This document shows positions 35,645 to 47,121 of a stretch of DNA of 64,000 nucleotides, piece after piece. The first letter of the stretch is position 1. The number at the start of each line of letters is the position of its first letter. Under the pieces are notes generated by a model that ran no database searches, was not told the DNA's origin, and saw only the letters and a program-made list of their open reading frames with translations. The position numbers and the translations under genes are program-made. This DNA is from Dromiciops gliroides (Eukaryota; Chordata; Mammalia; Microbiotheria; Microbiotheriidae), in NCBI RefSeq assembly GCF_019393635.1, contig NC_057863.1:625141291-625205290 (forward strand). The letters are read 5' to 3'.

Positions 35645-36060
35645 AGGAAATGGAAAGAGAATGGGATGTATGGTCTGTGATCCTGGGTTCAAATCCTCAT
35701 TCTGCTACTTCCTAATTAAGTGATTGTGAGCAAGTAACTTCTCCTCTCCGGGCCTTAAGTTCCCTATCTGTAAGGGAATCAGGGGAAGCAGGGAGGGAGG
35801 AAAGGTGTTGGACTCCATGGTCTCTAACGTCTCTTTCAGCTCTCTAATCTATGATCCTATGATTTTCCTCTGTACCCTGAGGAACTTAGATGGGAGAGTG
35901 TAGATAGTGTGCAGAGCTTGGAGTCAGGAGAACCTGAGTTTAAATCTGGACTCAGACATTCATTCATTCATTAGCTGAGTAACCTGAGGCAGGTCACTTA
36001 ATTCTGTTTGCCTCAGTTTCTTCATCTATAAAATGAGTCTCTAGGTAAATCTTTGTTCCA
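35645..36060 (+). mobile_element. Two MIR-type SINEs in a row
   Basis: 35645-35870: GTTCAAATCCTCATTCTGCT. 35885-36060: CTTGGAGTCAGGAGAACC, a short CATT repeat, and CCTCAGTTTCTTCATCTATA. Both in sense orientation. Confidence 0.65.
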
Positions 36061-36172
36061 AGTCCTGCCTCTCTTTTCTTCTTCTGTTGCTGCTGGAGGG
36101 CATAGCGTTGAAGCCTTCCCCAAACCTTCCTTTATCAAGGGCTCACAACCTTCCAGGTAACTTCATTCTTTT

Positions 36173-36364
36173 TTTGTTTTGTTTTGTTTTGTTTTGTTTT
36201 GTTTTGTTTTGTTTTTGTGGGTTTTTTTGGTGAGGCAATTGGGGTTAAGTGACTTGCCCAGGGTCACACAGCTAGTAAGTGTTAAGTGTCTGAGGCCAGA
36301 TTTGAACTCAGGTACTCCTGAATCCAGGGGTGGTGCTTTATCCACTGCTCCACTTAGCTGCCCC
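36173..36364 (-). mobile_element. CORE-SINE copy, tail type I, with (TTTTG)n tail
   Basis: An antisense copy whose tail has become about nine TTTTG units (36176-36217). The flanks share about 45 bp of imperfect similarity (AGGGCTCACAA..CAGGTAACTNCATTC). Confidence 0.88.
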
Positions 36365-36439
36365 TCAAAGCCTTCTTTTAAGGGCTCACAATGTTTCAGG
36401 TAACTACATTCTCCATCAGCAGCTCCGCTTGACTTCCAT

Positions 36440-36615
36440 ACCATGGAACCCTATACTCTCCCCTTCACCCCACATCCCCCTAGTGGAAGCTTTTTAGCTT
36501 CCCTTTGTTGTCTTCCCCTATCAGATTATAAACTCCTTGACCACAGGGGCTGTCTCTTATTGGTTTTCTCAGCACTTAGCAAGGTGCCTGGAACATAGTA
36601 GGTGCTTAACCAATA
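36440..36615 (+). mobile_element. L2 LINE 3' end
   Basis: TATAAACTCCTTGACCACAGGGGCTGTC then AGGTGCCTGGAACATAGTAGGTGCTTAA: the L2 terminus. The first motif is given in part only; it spans 36527-36554. Confidence 0.8.
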
Positions 36616-36619
36616 TTTT

Positions 36620-37690
36620 ATTAACATAGTATATTGATAAATTTATTATGCTAGAGTGATCGATATCATTATATTTATCATTATAATTAGAATAATGTCA
36701 TATATCTACTATATACTATGTTGATAAATAGATGTAATATTGATGTATTGTATAATTATATAAATACTTTTGTTTTATATGACTATATCAGCTTATACTA
36801 CTTTCTTTTTTCTCTTATTTTATTCTATTTTTCCTTAATTATATGTAAAATTGGGAATATTCTTTTCTATGTCACCTTAGTCTGTGGAGAGAGTAGGTTC
36901 AAACTTGAAGTTGTTTCTACTATAGCACATTGATGTATAATATATAAACAATATTTTATATTAATATATAATTATTATAATTCATCCTCATTGTTGTTGT
37001 TATTACATTGGGGCACTCGATATTCATGCAGCTCCCTGGTTCTTCAGCCTCTCAATCCCAACCTCTTCCTGGCTATAGCCATCCCAGCCCTACTACACCC
37101 CCAAACCAAGCACCTGTTTTGGATAGCTTGTGGCCGAGCTTTAAGAAATGTTGCAAACACACGCCACCTAGTGGTGTATGCTGCTCAACTTTGTTTAAGC
37201 CCATGTTCCTCCCTGACTTAACAATGTTAACTCATGCTACAGTAACAAGGTAAACCTTGCTTCCCTGCTCCAATTTCTTGTGAAAAGTGATAGCCCAGGC
37301 CCATCACAAAACAAGAACTCAAAACCTGAAGCTGTTGGGGAAGAGGATCATGGTTCTAGAGTTGGAAAGGACTTCATAGGTCGAACCGTCTAGTATCTTC
37401 AAGTAGGGAGACTCTGGAGTCTCATCCTTCTAGAGCGAGGCTGGCTACATCTGCCTCTCTTAGTTATAGGGCCACCCCTAAGGGCATCATAAATGTCTTC
37501 AATGCCATTATTATGAGCTCCCATTCTTGTGTGCTCTCCCTAATATCTACCACCAGTAATTAGCACTGCAGTATCATTTAAGCAATTAATATCAATTAAC
37601 TTTTATGAAGGGATGTTTACTGAAAAGAACCCCCCACACACACACCCCATTCCTGAGGGGAATACTCTTTTCCTTTTTTTCTCTCATTTA
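36620..37690. other. AT-rich stretch and unassigned sequence
   Basis: 36620-36780 and 36930-36985 are very AT-rich. 36790-36905 and 37685-37850 are two related copies of a CTTAATTA.ATGTAAAAATGGG-type piece. No gene recognised. Confidence 0.4.
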
Positions 37691-38124
37691 TTTTACTTTA
37701 TTCCCATTTACATGTAAAAATGGGCATATTGCTTTCTTTTTTCTCTCTTCTTTTATTTTTTCTTAACTACATGTAAAAATGGGAATATTCTTTTCTATGT
37801 CACTTTAGTCTCTGGGGAGAGTAGGTTCAAACCTCAAGCTATTTCTCCATAGCATTCATGCCACCAAGTTGTCCTCCAAATGAGTCCTAGTCACCTTCCT
37901 GTTACTGCTGGACTGAGCTGAGCACAACAGATCAATCAGGACTTTGCTCTTCTCCATCTTGCTTCCGGAAAATTCCAGCATGGAGTCCAGCTCCAGATTT
38001 CTAGAGCTTTATTCTCCTGACCTCCCTGAATTCCTTTAAGTCCCAGCTACAATCTCATCTTTTGCATGAAACCTTTCCCAACCCCTCTCAATTTTAATGC
38101 CTTCCTCCTGTTACTTATCTTTAT

Positions 38125-38310
38125 CTTGTCTACAGCAGAGCTTCTTTAAACTTTTTCCACTCATGACCCCTTTTCTCCTGAGAAATTTTTATGCAACCCC
38201 AATATATAGGTATACAAATCAAACACTTTCTGCCAAACTTTTCATGACCCTCACATTCAGATATGCAACCCCCATATGGGGTCACAAGCAACAGTTTAAG
38301 AAGATTTGAT
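38125..38310 (+). mobile_element. hAT-type MITE
   Basis: Inverted ends CAGAGCTTCTTTAAAC..GTTTAAGAAGATTTG, with internal ACTCATGACCCC and CCCCATATGGGGTC segments. A second, reversed copy is at 55829. The hAT assignment rests on memory of CAG-type Charlie-like ends. Confidence 0.6.
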
Positions 38311-38369
38311 CTCTAGATTGCTTTTTGTGGTTTTTTTTTTGTTTTGGGGTGTTTTTTTTAATAGCTCGC

Positions 38370-38520
38370 TTTTAAAAATATATGTTTGCATATTGTCTCC
38401 CCCATCAGACTGTAAGCTCCTTGAAGGCAGAGATTGCCTTTTGTCTTTTTTGTATTCTCAGGGCTTAGCAGAGTGCCTGGCACATAGTAGATGCTTCATA
38501 AATATCAATTGATTGACCTT
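38370..38520 (+). mobile_element. L2 LINE 3' end
   Basis: GACTGTAAGCTCCTTGAAGG, then AGAGTGCCTGGCACATAGTA and GATGCTTCATAAATATC. Confidence 0.85.
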
Positions 38521-38749
38521 TTGATGCTTACAAGGTGGTAGTCATTTCCAATTGTCTTTATCTAAAAGCAACAAAGAATGGATGCGACAGAGACAGAAGC
38601 AATGGCAGGGTCATGTGGTCGTGGGTCATATGGCTCTGGGAATATAAAGACCAGAAGCCTCTCTTCCCATAGTGGGCTTGGCCCTTGCTTCCTCACTTGA
38701 CCACAACCCAGACAGGAATGTGGACTTAACTCGTTTTGTTCCCTTAGAG

Positions 38750-38927
38750 GTTTTTTGTTTGTTTGTTTGTTTGTTTTTGTTTTTGTTTTGCAGGGCAATG
38801 AGGGTTAAGTGACTTGCCCAGGGTCACACAGCTAGTTAAGTGTCAAGTGTCTAAGGCTGGATTTGAACTCAGGTCCTCCTGAATCCAAGGCCAGTGCTTT
38901 ATCCACTGCGCCTCCTAGCTGCCCCCA
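38750..38927 (-). mobile_element. CORE-SINE copy, tail type II
   Basis: An antisense copy with a (TTTG)n tail. Target duplication CCCTTAGAG. Confidence 0.92.
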
Positions 38928-39129
38928 CCCTTAGAGTTTTTTGAATGCACAGTGTATAAATAGTCTGACTCTTCATCACAGGGTTAACTGGTGGTAACCA
39001 GTTACAGAATGTCTGCTCATGCTCCAAATAGGGGAGCAAGGTACTTCCATTAAACACCAGGATACTTTTCATAAGCAGCTTCCCAGTCTCACGTGGGGAT
39101 TGTATCACCTGAGCACACTGTGCATGCTC

Positions 39130-39290
39130 ACCAGTCCCACATATTTATTTTCCAGATAAGAAAACTAAGGTCTGTGAAGGTCAAGTGACTGGCCCAAGGT
39201 CACCCAAATCAGCTTGACAAATCAGTTAAAAGGAGATCTTTTGACTCCCCCAGTCCGTGCTTTTTCCCACTGTACTGCACCTTAGCTTAT
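39130..39290 (-). mobile_element. Worn MIR SINE
   Basis: ATTTTCCAGATAAGAAAACT, CAAGTGACTGGCCCAAGGTC. Confidence 0.6.
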
Positions 39291-39359
39291 ATTACCCCTC
39301 AGCAGGTCAGAGTAACTTTTAACCAGAAAATAGGCAATGGATCCTTGTTATTTTAGCAT

Positions 39360-41283
39360 CTGCTTTATTTTAGAGTTCCAAATTTTTCTCCCTCCCGAAA
39401 ATTGCAACCAGGTTATATATGTATAATCCACAAGTGCTCTTTTTATCAGTTCTTTCTATGGGGGTGAATAGTAAGCTTCCTCATTAGTCCCTTGGGATTG
39501 TCTTGGATCATTGCATTGCTGAGAGCAGTTAAGTCATTCAAAATCGCTCATTGAACAATTCTGCTGTCACTATGCACAATGTCCTCCCAGCTCTGCTCAT
39601 TTCACTATATATCAGTTCATGAGTCTTTCCAGGTTTTTCTGGCATCATCCTGTTTGTCATTTCCTATAGCACAAGACCATTCCACCACAATCATATAGCA
39701 CAGCTTTTTTCATCATTCCTCAATTGATGGACATTCCCTTAATTCTCAATTCTTAGCCACCCCAAAGAATCACTATAAAAAAATTTTTGCACAATTTTTC
39801 CCCCTTTTCTCTTTTTCCATGATTACTATTGTTAACTGTTTTCCTTCTATTCCCTTCCCCATGATATTTATTCTATTATCCATCTTTCATCCTATCCCTC
39901 TTCAAAAGGGATTTGCTTCTGTCTGTCCCCTCCCCCACCCTGCCCTTCTTTCTTTTGCCCCTCTCTCTTTATCCCCTTCCCCTCCTATTTTCCTCCGGGG
40001 TTAGAGAGATTACTCCACCCAATTGAGTGTGTACATTATTCCCTCCTTGAGCCAATTCTAATGAGAATGAGGTCTTTGATCCAACTCTGATGAGTGTTAG
40101 ACTCATTTACTGTCCAGATTAAATAGATTATTCCACCCAGTTGGGTGTGTCTGTTAGTCCCTCCTTGAGGCAACTCTGATGAGTTTAAGGTCTTTGAGCC
40201 TTTTCTGATGAGTGTAAAATTCATTTACTGCCCTACTCCACTCCCATCTCTTCCCCCACTCCATAAGCCTTTTCCTGTTTCTTTCATGTAGGATTTTACC
40301 TCTGCCCTTCCCCCTTCCCCAGTACATTCCCCTCACCCCTCAATTTAACCCTAAAGATGTCATCATGGGGCAGCTAGGTGACACAGTGGACAAAGCACCA
40401 CTTCTGGACCCAGGGGGATCCCAGCCCAAACCCATCCTCAGACATAAGATAGTTACCCACTGCATGACCCCAGGTATGTCCCCCAACTCCAATTTTTTAT
40501 AGTTCTCTAGGGTCTTGTGTTTGAAAGTCAAATTTGCCATTCAGTTCTGGTCTTTTCATCACAAATACCTGAAAGTCCTCTTTTTCATTAAAATCCCATT
40601 TTTCCTCTGAAGGATTATAATGAGTTTTGCTGGGTAGGTTATTCTTGGTTGTAATCCAAATTCCTTTGCCCTCTGGAATATCATATTCCATGCCCTCCAG
40701 TCCTTTAATGTAGAAGCTGCTAGATCTTGTGCTATCCTGACTGGGGCTCCACAGTACTTGAATTCTTTCTTTTTGGCAGCTTGCAATATTTTCTCCTTGA
40801 CCTGAGAGCTCTGGAATTTGGCTTTAATATTGCTAGGAGTTTTCCTTTTGGGATCTCTTGACTTTTAGCTCCTTAAAGTGGGGCACTGTTTCCAGGCTGC
40901 AGTATCCCAAGCTTAAGAAGTCCCAGGTGGTATGATTTAAGGAGAATCAGGTTCTCCACTCACCTGGCCTGTTCCCTGGTCCTAGATGACCCCAGACCAA
41001 CTTGCTAATCAACCAGCTTTGTGTGTTGTGGTTGTCAGCTCCAACGAGCCTGTGCCCCTCCCCCACCTGGGCCACTGCTACTCAAGTCTACCTCTTGGTT
41101 CCCAGCAGGGGTGAAAAACCCAAGTTCTGCCTCAGCACCAGCATAGACCCCTGAAGTCTTCCCACTGCCCAGGGCTCAGCCCTCTCACCAGACTGTGAGC
41201 TTAGTTCCAGACAACACTGGTGTTTCAGCTGATTCAGAGGCTCTGGGAGTCTCCTTCTCTGGTGAGGCCTTCCTGGGACTCAT
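39360..41283 (-). mobile_element. HAL1-like element with SINE-derived module and large ORF1 deletion
   Basis: On the minus strand: 5' UTR (41283 down to 40861, near-identical to the copy at 41830), an abrupt join at about 40860 to ORF1 from RDPKRKTPSN on (40860-40497: [37 protein letters not shown]), SINE-derived module (40364-40495), spacer (40360 down to about 39830), ORF2 C-terminal remnant and 3' UTR to 39360. Most of ORF2 and the N-terminal two thirds of ORF1 are absent. The 5' end is truncated and meets the next L1. Confidence 0.78.
40364..40495 (+). repeat. SINE-derived module inside the HAL1-like element
   Basis: Head GGGGCAGCTAGGTGACACAG, GGACAAAGCACC, AGCCCAAACC at the B-box place, CORE-like GCATGACCCCAGG and an end AACTCCAATTTT. 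It shares the ACAAAGCACC and AGCCCAAA changes with 25646-25745. Unlike ordinary SINEs it has no A tail and no target duplication. Confidence 0.7.
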
Positions 41284-41374
41284 GCCTGCTATATTTCAAG
41301 TGTTTTTTTTTAATAGAAACAAGTGTTGTACTTTAGCAAAAGCTTTTCCTGCATCTATTGTTATAATCATGATT

Positions 41375-41509
41375 TTTTTTTGTGTGGGGCAATGAGGGTT
41401 AAGTGACTCACCCAGGGTCACACATCTAGTAAGTGTCAAGCTGGATTTGAACTCAGGTTCTCCTGAATCCAGGGCCAGTGCTTTATACACTGTGCTACCT
41501 AGCTGCCCC
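41375..41509 (-). mobile_element. CORE-SINE copy, tail type II, slightly shortened
   Basis: An antisense copy; the middle AAGTGTC..GAGGC part is shortened. Flanks ATCATGATTTTT / ATCATATGATTTTT. Confidence 0.88.
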
Positions 41510-41829
41510 TGATCATATGATTTTTGTTACTTGTATTATTGATATAATCAGCTGTTAATAGTTTTCCTTATGTTAAACCAACCCTGCATTCCTGGTATAA
41601 ATCCCACTTGGTCATAATGTATAATCTTTGTAATATATCATTGTAATCTTTTAGCTAGTATTTTATTTAGGATTTTTGCATCCATATATATTAATGAAAT
41701 TGGTCTATATTTTTTTATGGTTTTACTCTACCATGTTTAGGTATCAGTATCATATTTGTTTCATTAAAGGGGTTTGGTAGGACCCCTTCTTTGCCTGTTA
41801 TTCCACATAATTTATTTAATGTTGAAATG

Positions 41830-43373
41830 AGGAGCCAAGATGGCAGAGGAAAAGCAGTGAGCTTCCAAACTCATGACATGATCGCTCCAAAAAACATCCA
41901 AACATCTCATCCAAATAACGCCATAGGAAAATGCCCGGAACAGCAAAATTCACAGAAGAATGTGCTGAAATCATCTTCTAACCAAGAATGGCTTGGAAAG
42001 TCAGAAGGAGGGAGCTGCTGTGCTGATACAGGAGTAAAGCCCAACCCCACAGTCACCCTGACACAGATCCAGTCCCAGGAAGGCCTCACCAGAAAAGCAG
42101 ACCCCCAGAGCCTCTGAATCAGCTGAAGTGCCAGTGTTGTCTGGAACTAAGCTCATAGTCTGGTGAGTGGGCTGAACTCTGGGCAGGGGGGAGACTACAG
42201 CAGTCTATGCTGGTGCTAAGGCAGAACTTGGATTTTACACCCTTGCTGAGAACCAGGAGGTAGACTTGAGTAGCAGTGGCCCAGGTAGGGGAGGGGCACA
42301 GGCTCGTTGGAGCTGACAACCACAACACACAAAGCTAGTTGATCAGCAAGTTGGTCTGGGGTCATCTAGGACCAGGAAACAGGCCGGGCAAGAGAAGAAC
42401 CTGATTCTCCTTAAATCATACCACCTGGGACTTCTTAAGCTTGGGATACTGCAGCCTGGAAACAGTGCCCCACTTTAAGGAGCTAAAAGTCAAGTAAAAG
42501 AAAGGCAAGATGAGCAGACAGAGAAAGGTGAGGACCATAGAAAGTTTCTTCAGTAACAAGGAAGACCAAGGGGCACCCTCAGAGGAAGATGTCAACATCA
42601 GGGCCCCTATATCTAAAGCTTCCAAGAAAAATATGAATTGTTCTCAAGCCATAGAGGTGCTCAAAAAGGACTTTGAAGATAAAGTTAGAGAGGTAGAGGA
42701 AAAAATGGAAAGAGAAATGAGAGAGATGCAGGAAAGACATGAGAAAAAAGTCAACAGCTTGAAAAGCCAAATGGAAAAGCTCTCTGATGAAAATAATTGC
42801 CTAAGATTTAGGATTGAACAAATGGAAGCCAGTGACTTTATGAGAAACCAAGACACAATAAAGCAAATCCAAATGAATAAAAAAATAGAGGGCAATGTGA
42901 AATATCTTCTGGGAAAAACTGCTCACCTGGAAAATAGGTCCAGGAGAGATAATTTGAAAATTATTGGTCTACCTGAAAACCATGATCAAGGAAAGAGCTT
43001 AAATACTACCTTCCAAGATATTCTCAGGGAAAATTGCCCTGAAATTCTAGAAGAAGAAGCTAAAATAGAAATTGAAAGAATCCACCGATCACCCCCAGAA
43101 AGAGATCCCAAAAAGAAAACTCCTAGCAATATTAAAGCCAAATTCCAGAGCTCTCAGGTCAAGGAGAAAATATTGCAAGCTGCCAAAAAGAAAGAATTCA
43201 AGTACTGTGGAACCCCAGTCAGGATAGCACAAGATCTAGCAGCTTCTGCATTAAAGGACTGGAGGGCATGGAATATGATATTCCAAAGGGTAAAGGAAAT
43301 AGGATTACAACCAAGAATAAGAATCACCTACCCAGCAAAACTCAGCATAATCTTTCAGCAGAAAAAAATGGAA
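41830..43373 (+). mobile_element. L1 head: complete 5' UTR plus ORF1, truncated at its 3' side
   Basis: Starts GAGGAGCCAAGATGGC, the same start and YY1-type motif as human L1. It continues through about 680 bp of 5' UTR and ORF1, and stops near the ORF1 end after an A7 run. Exact 15-bp target duplication TAATGTTGAAATGAG (41817-41831 and 43374-43388). There is no poly(A) tail, ORF2 or 3' UTR. Confidence 0.92.
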
Positions 43374-43376
43374 TAA
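42510..43376 (+). CDS. L1 ORF1p-like reading frame, unbroken
   Basis: 288 codons without a stop. The N-terminus is [21 protein letters not shown] coiled coil spans about residues 45-115 (heptads in [20 protein letters not shown]). The RRM runs about 130-225 ([16 protein letters not shown]). The C-terminal nucleic-acid-binding domain begins about 230 ([30 protein letters not shown]). L1 ORF1p makes trimers that coat L1 RNA. The frame lacks the last 30-35 residues seen in the 25945 copy, and its TAA comes from the target duplication. It is the only long clean L1 frame in the window, so the insertion is probably fairly young. Expression cannot be judged. Confidence 0.85.
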   Translation: MSRQRKVRTIESFFSNKEDQGAPSEEDVNIRAPISKASKKNMNCSQAIEVLKKDFEDKVREVEEKMEREMREMQERHEKKVNSLKSQMEKLSDENNCLRFRIEQMEASDFMRNQDTIKQIQMNKKIEGNVKYLLGKTAHLENRSRRDNLKIIGLPENHDQGKSLNTTFQDILRENCPEILEEEAKIEIERIHRSPPERDPKKKTPSNIKAKFQSSQVKEKILQAAKKKEFKYCGTPVRIAQDLAASALKDWRAWNMIFQRVKEIGLQPRIRITYPAKLSIIFQQKKME

Positions 43377-44235
43377 TGTTGAAATGAGTTGGTCTTTAAA
43401 TGTTTGGTAGAATTTACTTGTAAATCTGTCTGGGCCTGGTGCTTTTTCCTTACAAAGTTCATTTATGGCTTGTTCAATTTTTTTTTTCTAAAATAGCTCT
43501 ATTTAGATATTCTACTTGCTCTTCTGCTAATCTAGGCAGTTTATATTTTTCAAATATTCTTCCATTTAACTTAAATTGTCAAATTTATTGACTTATAACT
43601 GAGAAAAATAACTCCTTATAATTGCTTTGATTTCATCTTCATTAATAGTATATTCACTCTTTTCATTTTTAATACTAGTGATTTTTTTCTTCTCTCTTTT
43701 TAAAAAATTATATTAACCAATTATCTATTTTTTTCCAAAAAACTAACTCCTAGTTTGATTTATTAATTCAAAGATTTTCTTACACTTGGTTTTATTAAAT
43801 TTTTATTTTCAATTTATTCATTTATATCCCCTATGCCCATATTTAATTATTTATATACATGCCATATTAATTTATTATATATTATATTACATATTATTTT
43901 AAAATATCTGCTATATATAATATACAATGTATTACTGTATTGTCATGTATTATTTATTACCTATTATTTATATTTACATTAATTTAATGATCACTTTTTA
44001 AGGATTTCCAATTTAGTATTTAATTAGGGATTTTTAGTTTGTTTGTTTTTCTAGTTTTTTAATTGCATACCCAGTTTATTGATCTTCTCTTACTCTATTT
44101 TACTGATGCAAGCATTTAGAGATATAAATTTTCCTCTACATTTTTACTTTTGCTGTATTCCATAGGTTTTGATATAGTCTCATTATTGTCATTCTCTTTA
44201 ATGAAATTATTGATTGTTTCTATGATTTGTTCTTT

Positions 44236-44886
44236 TTTCATTAAAGTATTTTATTATTTTCCAGTTACATATAGAGATAGTTTTAAATATTTGTTTTTAG
44301 AAGATTTCTAGTTTCAAATTTTCCCCCTCCCTCCCCTCCCTCACCCCTCCCCAAGACAGCAAGCAATCTGATATAGGTTGTATATGTACAATCACATTAA
44401 ACATATTTCTGCATTAGTCATGCTGTGAAAGAAGAATCAGAGCAAAAGGGGAAAACCTCAAAAAGGAAAAAAATAGAAATAGCATGGTTTAATCTGCATC
44501 TAGATTCCACAATTCTATTTTTCTGGATTTGGAGAACATTTTCCATCATGAGTCCTTTGGAACTATCTTGGGCCATTGTATTGCTGAGAAGAATCAAGTC
44601 TATCACAGTTGATCAACACACAATGTTTTTGATACTGTGTACAATGTTCTCCTGGTTCTGCTCATCTCAGTCAGCATCAGTTCATGTAAGTCCTTCTGGG
44701 TTTCTCTGAAATTTGCCTGCACATAGTTTCTTACAGCACAATAGTATTCCATTGCATTCATATACCACAACTTGTTTAGCCATTCCCCAATTGATGGGCA
44801 TCCCCTCAATTTCTAATTCCTTGCCACCACAAAAAGAGCAGCTATAAATATTTTTGTACATGTGTGTCCTTTTCCCTTTTTTATGA
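44236..44886 (-). mobile_element. L1 3' end nested in the inverted L1
   Basis: A reverse copy with T-rich tail (TTTTTTCATTAAAGTATTTTATTATT), 3' UTR and ORF2 C-terminus (frame MRGCPSIGEWLNKLWYMNAM). The tail motif spans 44234-44259. Exact 15-bp duplication TATGATTTGTTCTTT (44221-44235 and 44887-44901). Confidence 0.92.
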
Positions 44887-46973
44887 TATGATTTGTTCTT
44901 TAACCCACTTATTCTTTAAGATTAGGTTGCTTAGTCTTCAATTAGTTTTTAATATATGTTTCTGTGGTCTCTTATATATAATTTTTATTGTGTTGTGATA
45001 TAAAAAGCATGCTTTTAATATTTCTACTTTGCTGCTTTTAATCATAAGAATTTTCCTTAAATTGATAAAAAGCATTTACTTAAAACCACCAACAAGCATT
45101 ATTTGTAATGGGAATAAGCTAGAAGCCTTCCCAGCAATATCAGCTGTGAAACAAGAATGCCCACTATCACCATATTATCCAATATTGTACTGGAAATCTT
45201 AGTAATAGCAATAAGACAAGAAAAAGAAGAAATCAGAATGGGAAATGAGGTAATAAAACTATCTCTTTTTGCAGATGATATGATGATATACTTGGAAAAT
45301 CCTAAAGACTCAACTAAAAAGTTAATTGAAGCAATAATTTTAGCAAAGTAGCAGGATATAAAGTAAATTTACATGAATCATCAGCATTTCTATATATCTC
45401 AAACAAAAACCTGCAAGAGATATTAAGAAATACCTCATTTAAAATAACTCTAGAAAGTATAAAAAATACTTGGGATTACACCTGCCAAAACAAACCTAAG
45501 AACTGCCTGAACAAAATTGTAAAAAAAAAAAAATTATACAAATAAAATCAGATTTAAATAATTGGAGAAATATTAATTGTTCATGAATAGGCAGGGCCAA
45601 TATAATAAAAATGACAATTTTACCTTAGCTCATTTATATATTCAATGTCATCCCAATGAAATTATTAAAAATTCTTTTACTGAGTTAGAAAAAAATCATA
45701 AAATTCATTTGGAAGAACAAACAATCAAGACTATCTAAGGAGCTAATGAAAAAATGTAAAGGAAGGTAGTTTAGCAGTACCAAATCTTAAACTATATTAT
45801 AAGGGAGTAATTACCAAAACTATCTGGTATTCACTAAGAAATAGGGAGATTAGTGGAACAGAGAAGACATACAATTTCTAGCAGCAAATGACTCTGATAA
45901 CCTTGTATTTGACAAATGTAAAGACTTAAGTTTTGGGGACAAGAATTCATTATTTGGTAAAAATTGTTGGGAAAGCTAGAAAGTAGTCTGTCAGAAATTG
46001 GACATAGACCAATATCTTACACCATTTACTAAGATAAGGTCAAAATGGGTACATGACTAAATATAAAGACAAGTATTACAAGAAAATTTGAAGAACATGG
46101 AACATATAACCCATCAGATTTATGGATATGTGAACAATTTATGAATAAAGAAGAGATAAGGAGTAGTGGGGGGTATAAAATGGGTAATTTCAATTACATT
46201 AAATTAAAAAGATTCTGTGCAAATAAAACAAATATAGTCAAAATCAGAAAGAAAGCAGAAAATTGGGAGGAAATTTTTAGTTTCTCAGCTAAAGGTCTCA
46301 TCTCAAATATATAAAGAACTTTATAAAATCTATAAGAATATGAATCATTTCCCAATTGATAACAGGTAGTTTTCCAATGATGAAATCAAAACAATTTGTA
46401 GTTATATGGAAAAATGCTCTAAATCATTATTAATTAGGGAAATGCAAATTAAACAACCTTGAGATATCATTTCACACCTATCAGATTGGCTAAAACGATT
46501 GTGGGAGAAAGTGACAAAGGTTGGAGAGGATGTGGAAAAATTGGGACACTAATTCACTGTTGGTGGAACTGTGAAATAATCCAACCATTTGGGAGAGGAA
46601 TCTGGAATTATGCCCAAAGAGTTATTAAACTGCCTATACTCTTTGACCCAGCAATACCACTACTAGGTCTGTTTCCAAAGATGATTAGGAAAAAAGGAAA
46701 AGAACCTAAACATTCCGAAATATTTGTAGCAGCTCTCTTTGTGGTGGCAAAGAACTAGAAATTGCAGGGATATGTGTCAGTTGGGGAACGGTTAAACAAG
46801 TTGATATGGTATATGATTGTGATGGAATACTACTGTGCTATAAGAAATGATGAGCTTGATGATTTTTAGAAAAACATGGGAAGACTTGCATGAAATAATG
46901 AAGAGTGAAATGAACAGAACCAAAAGGAGGATGTATATACTAATAGCAGTATTGTGTTAAGAACAACTTTGAG

Positions 46974-47121
46974 GGGCAGCTAGGTGGCTCAGTGGATAGA
47001 GCACCGGCCCTGGAGTCAGGAGTACCTGGGTTCAAATCCGGCCTCAGACACTTAACACTTACTAGCTGTGTGACCCTGGGCAAGTCACTTAACCCCAATT
47101 GCCTCACTAAAAAAAAAAAAA
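46974..47121 (+). mobile_element. CORE-SINE copy, tail type I
   Basis: A sense copy with target duplication AAGAACAACTTTGAG in the L1 3' part. Confidence 0.94.
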
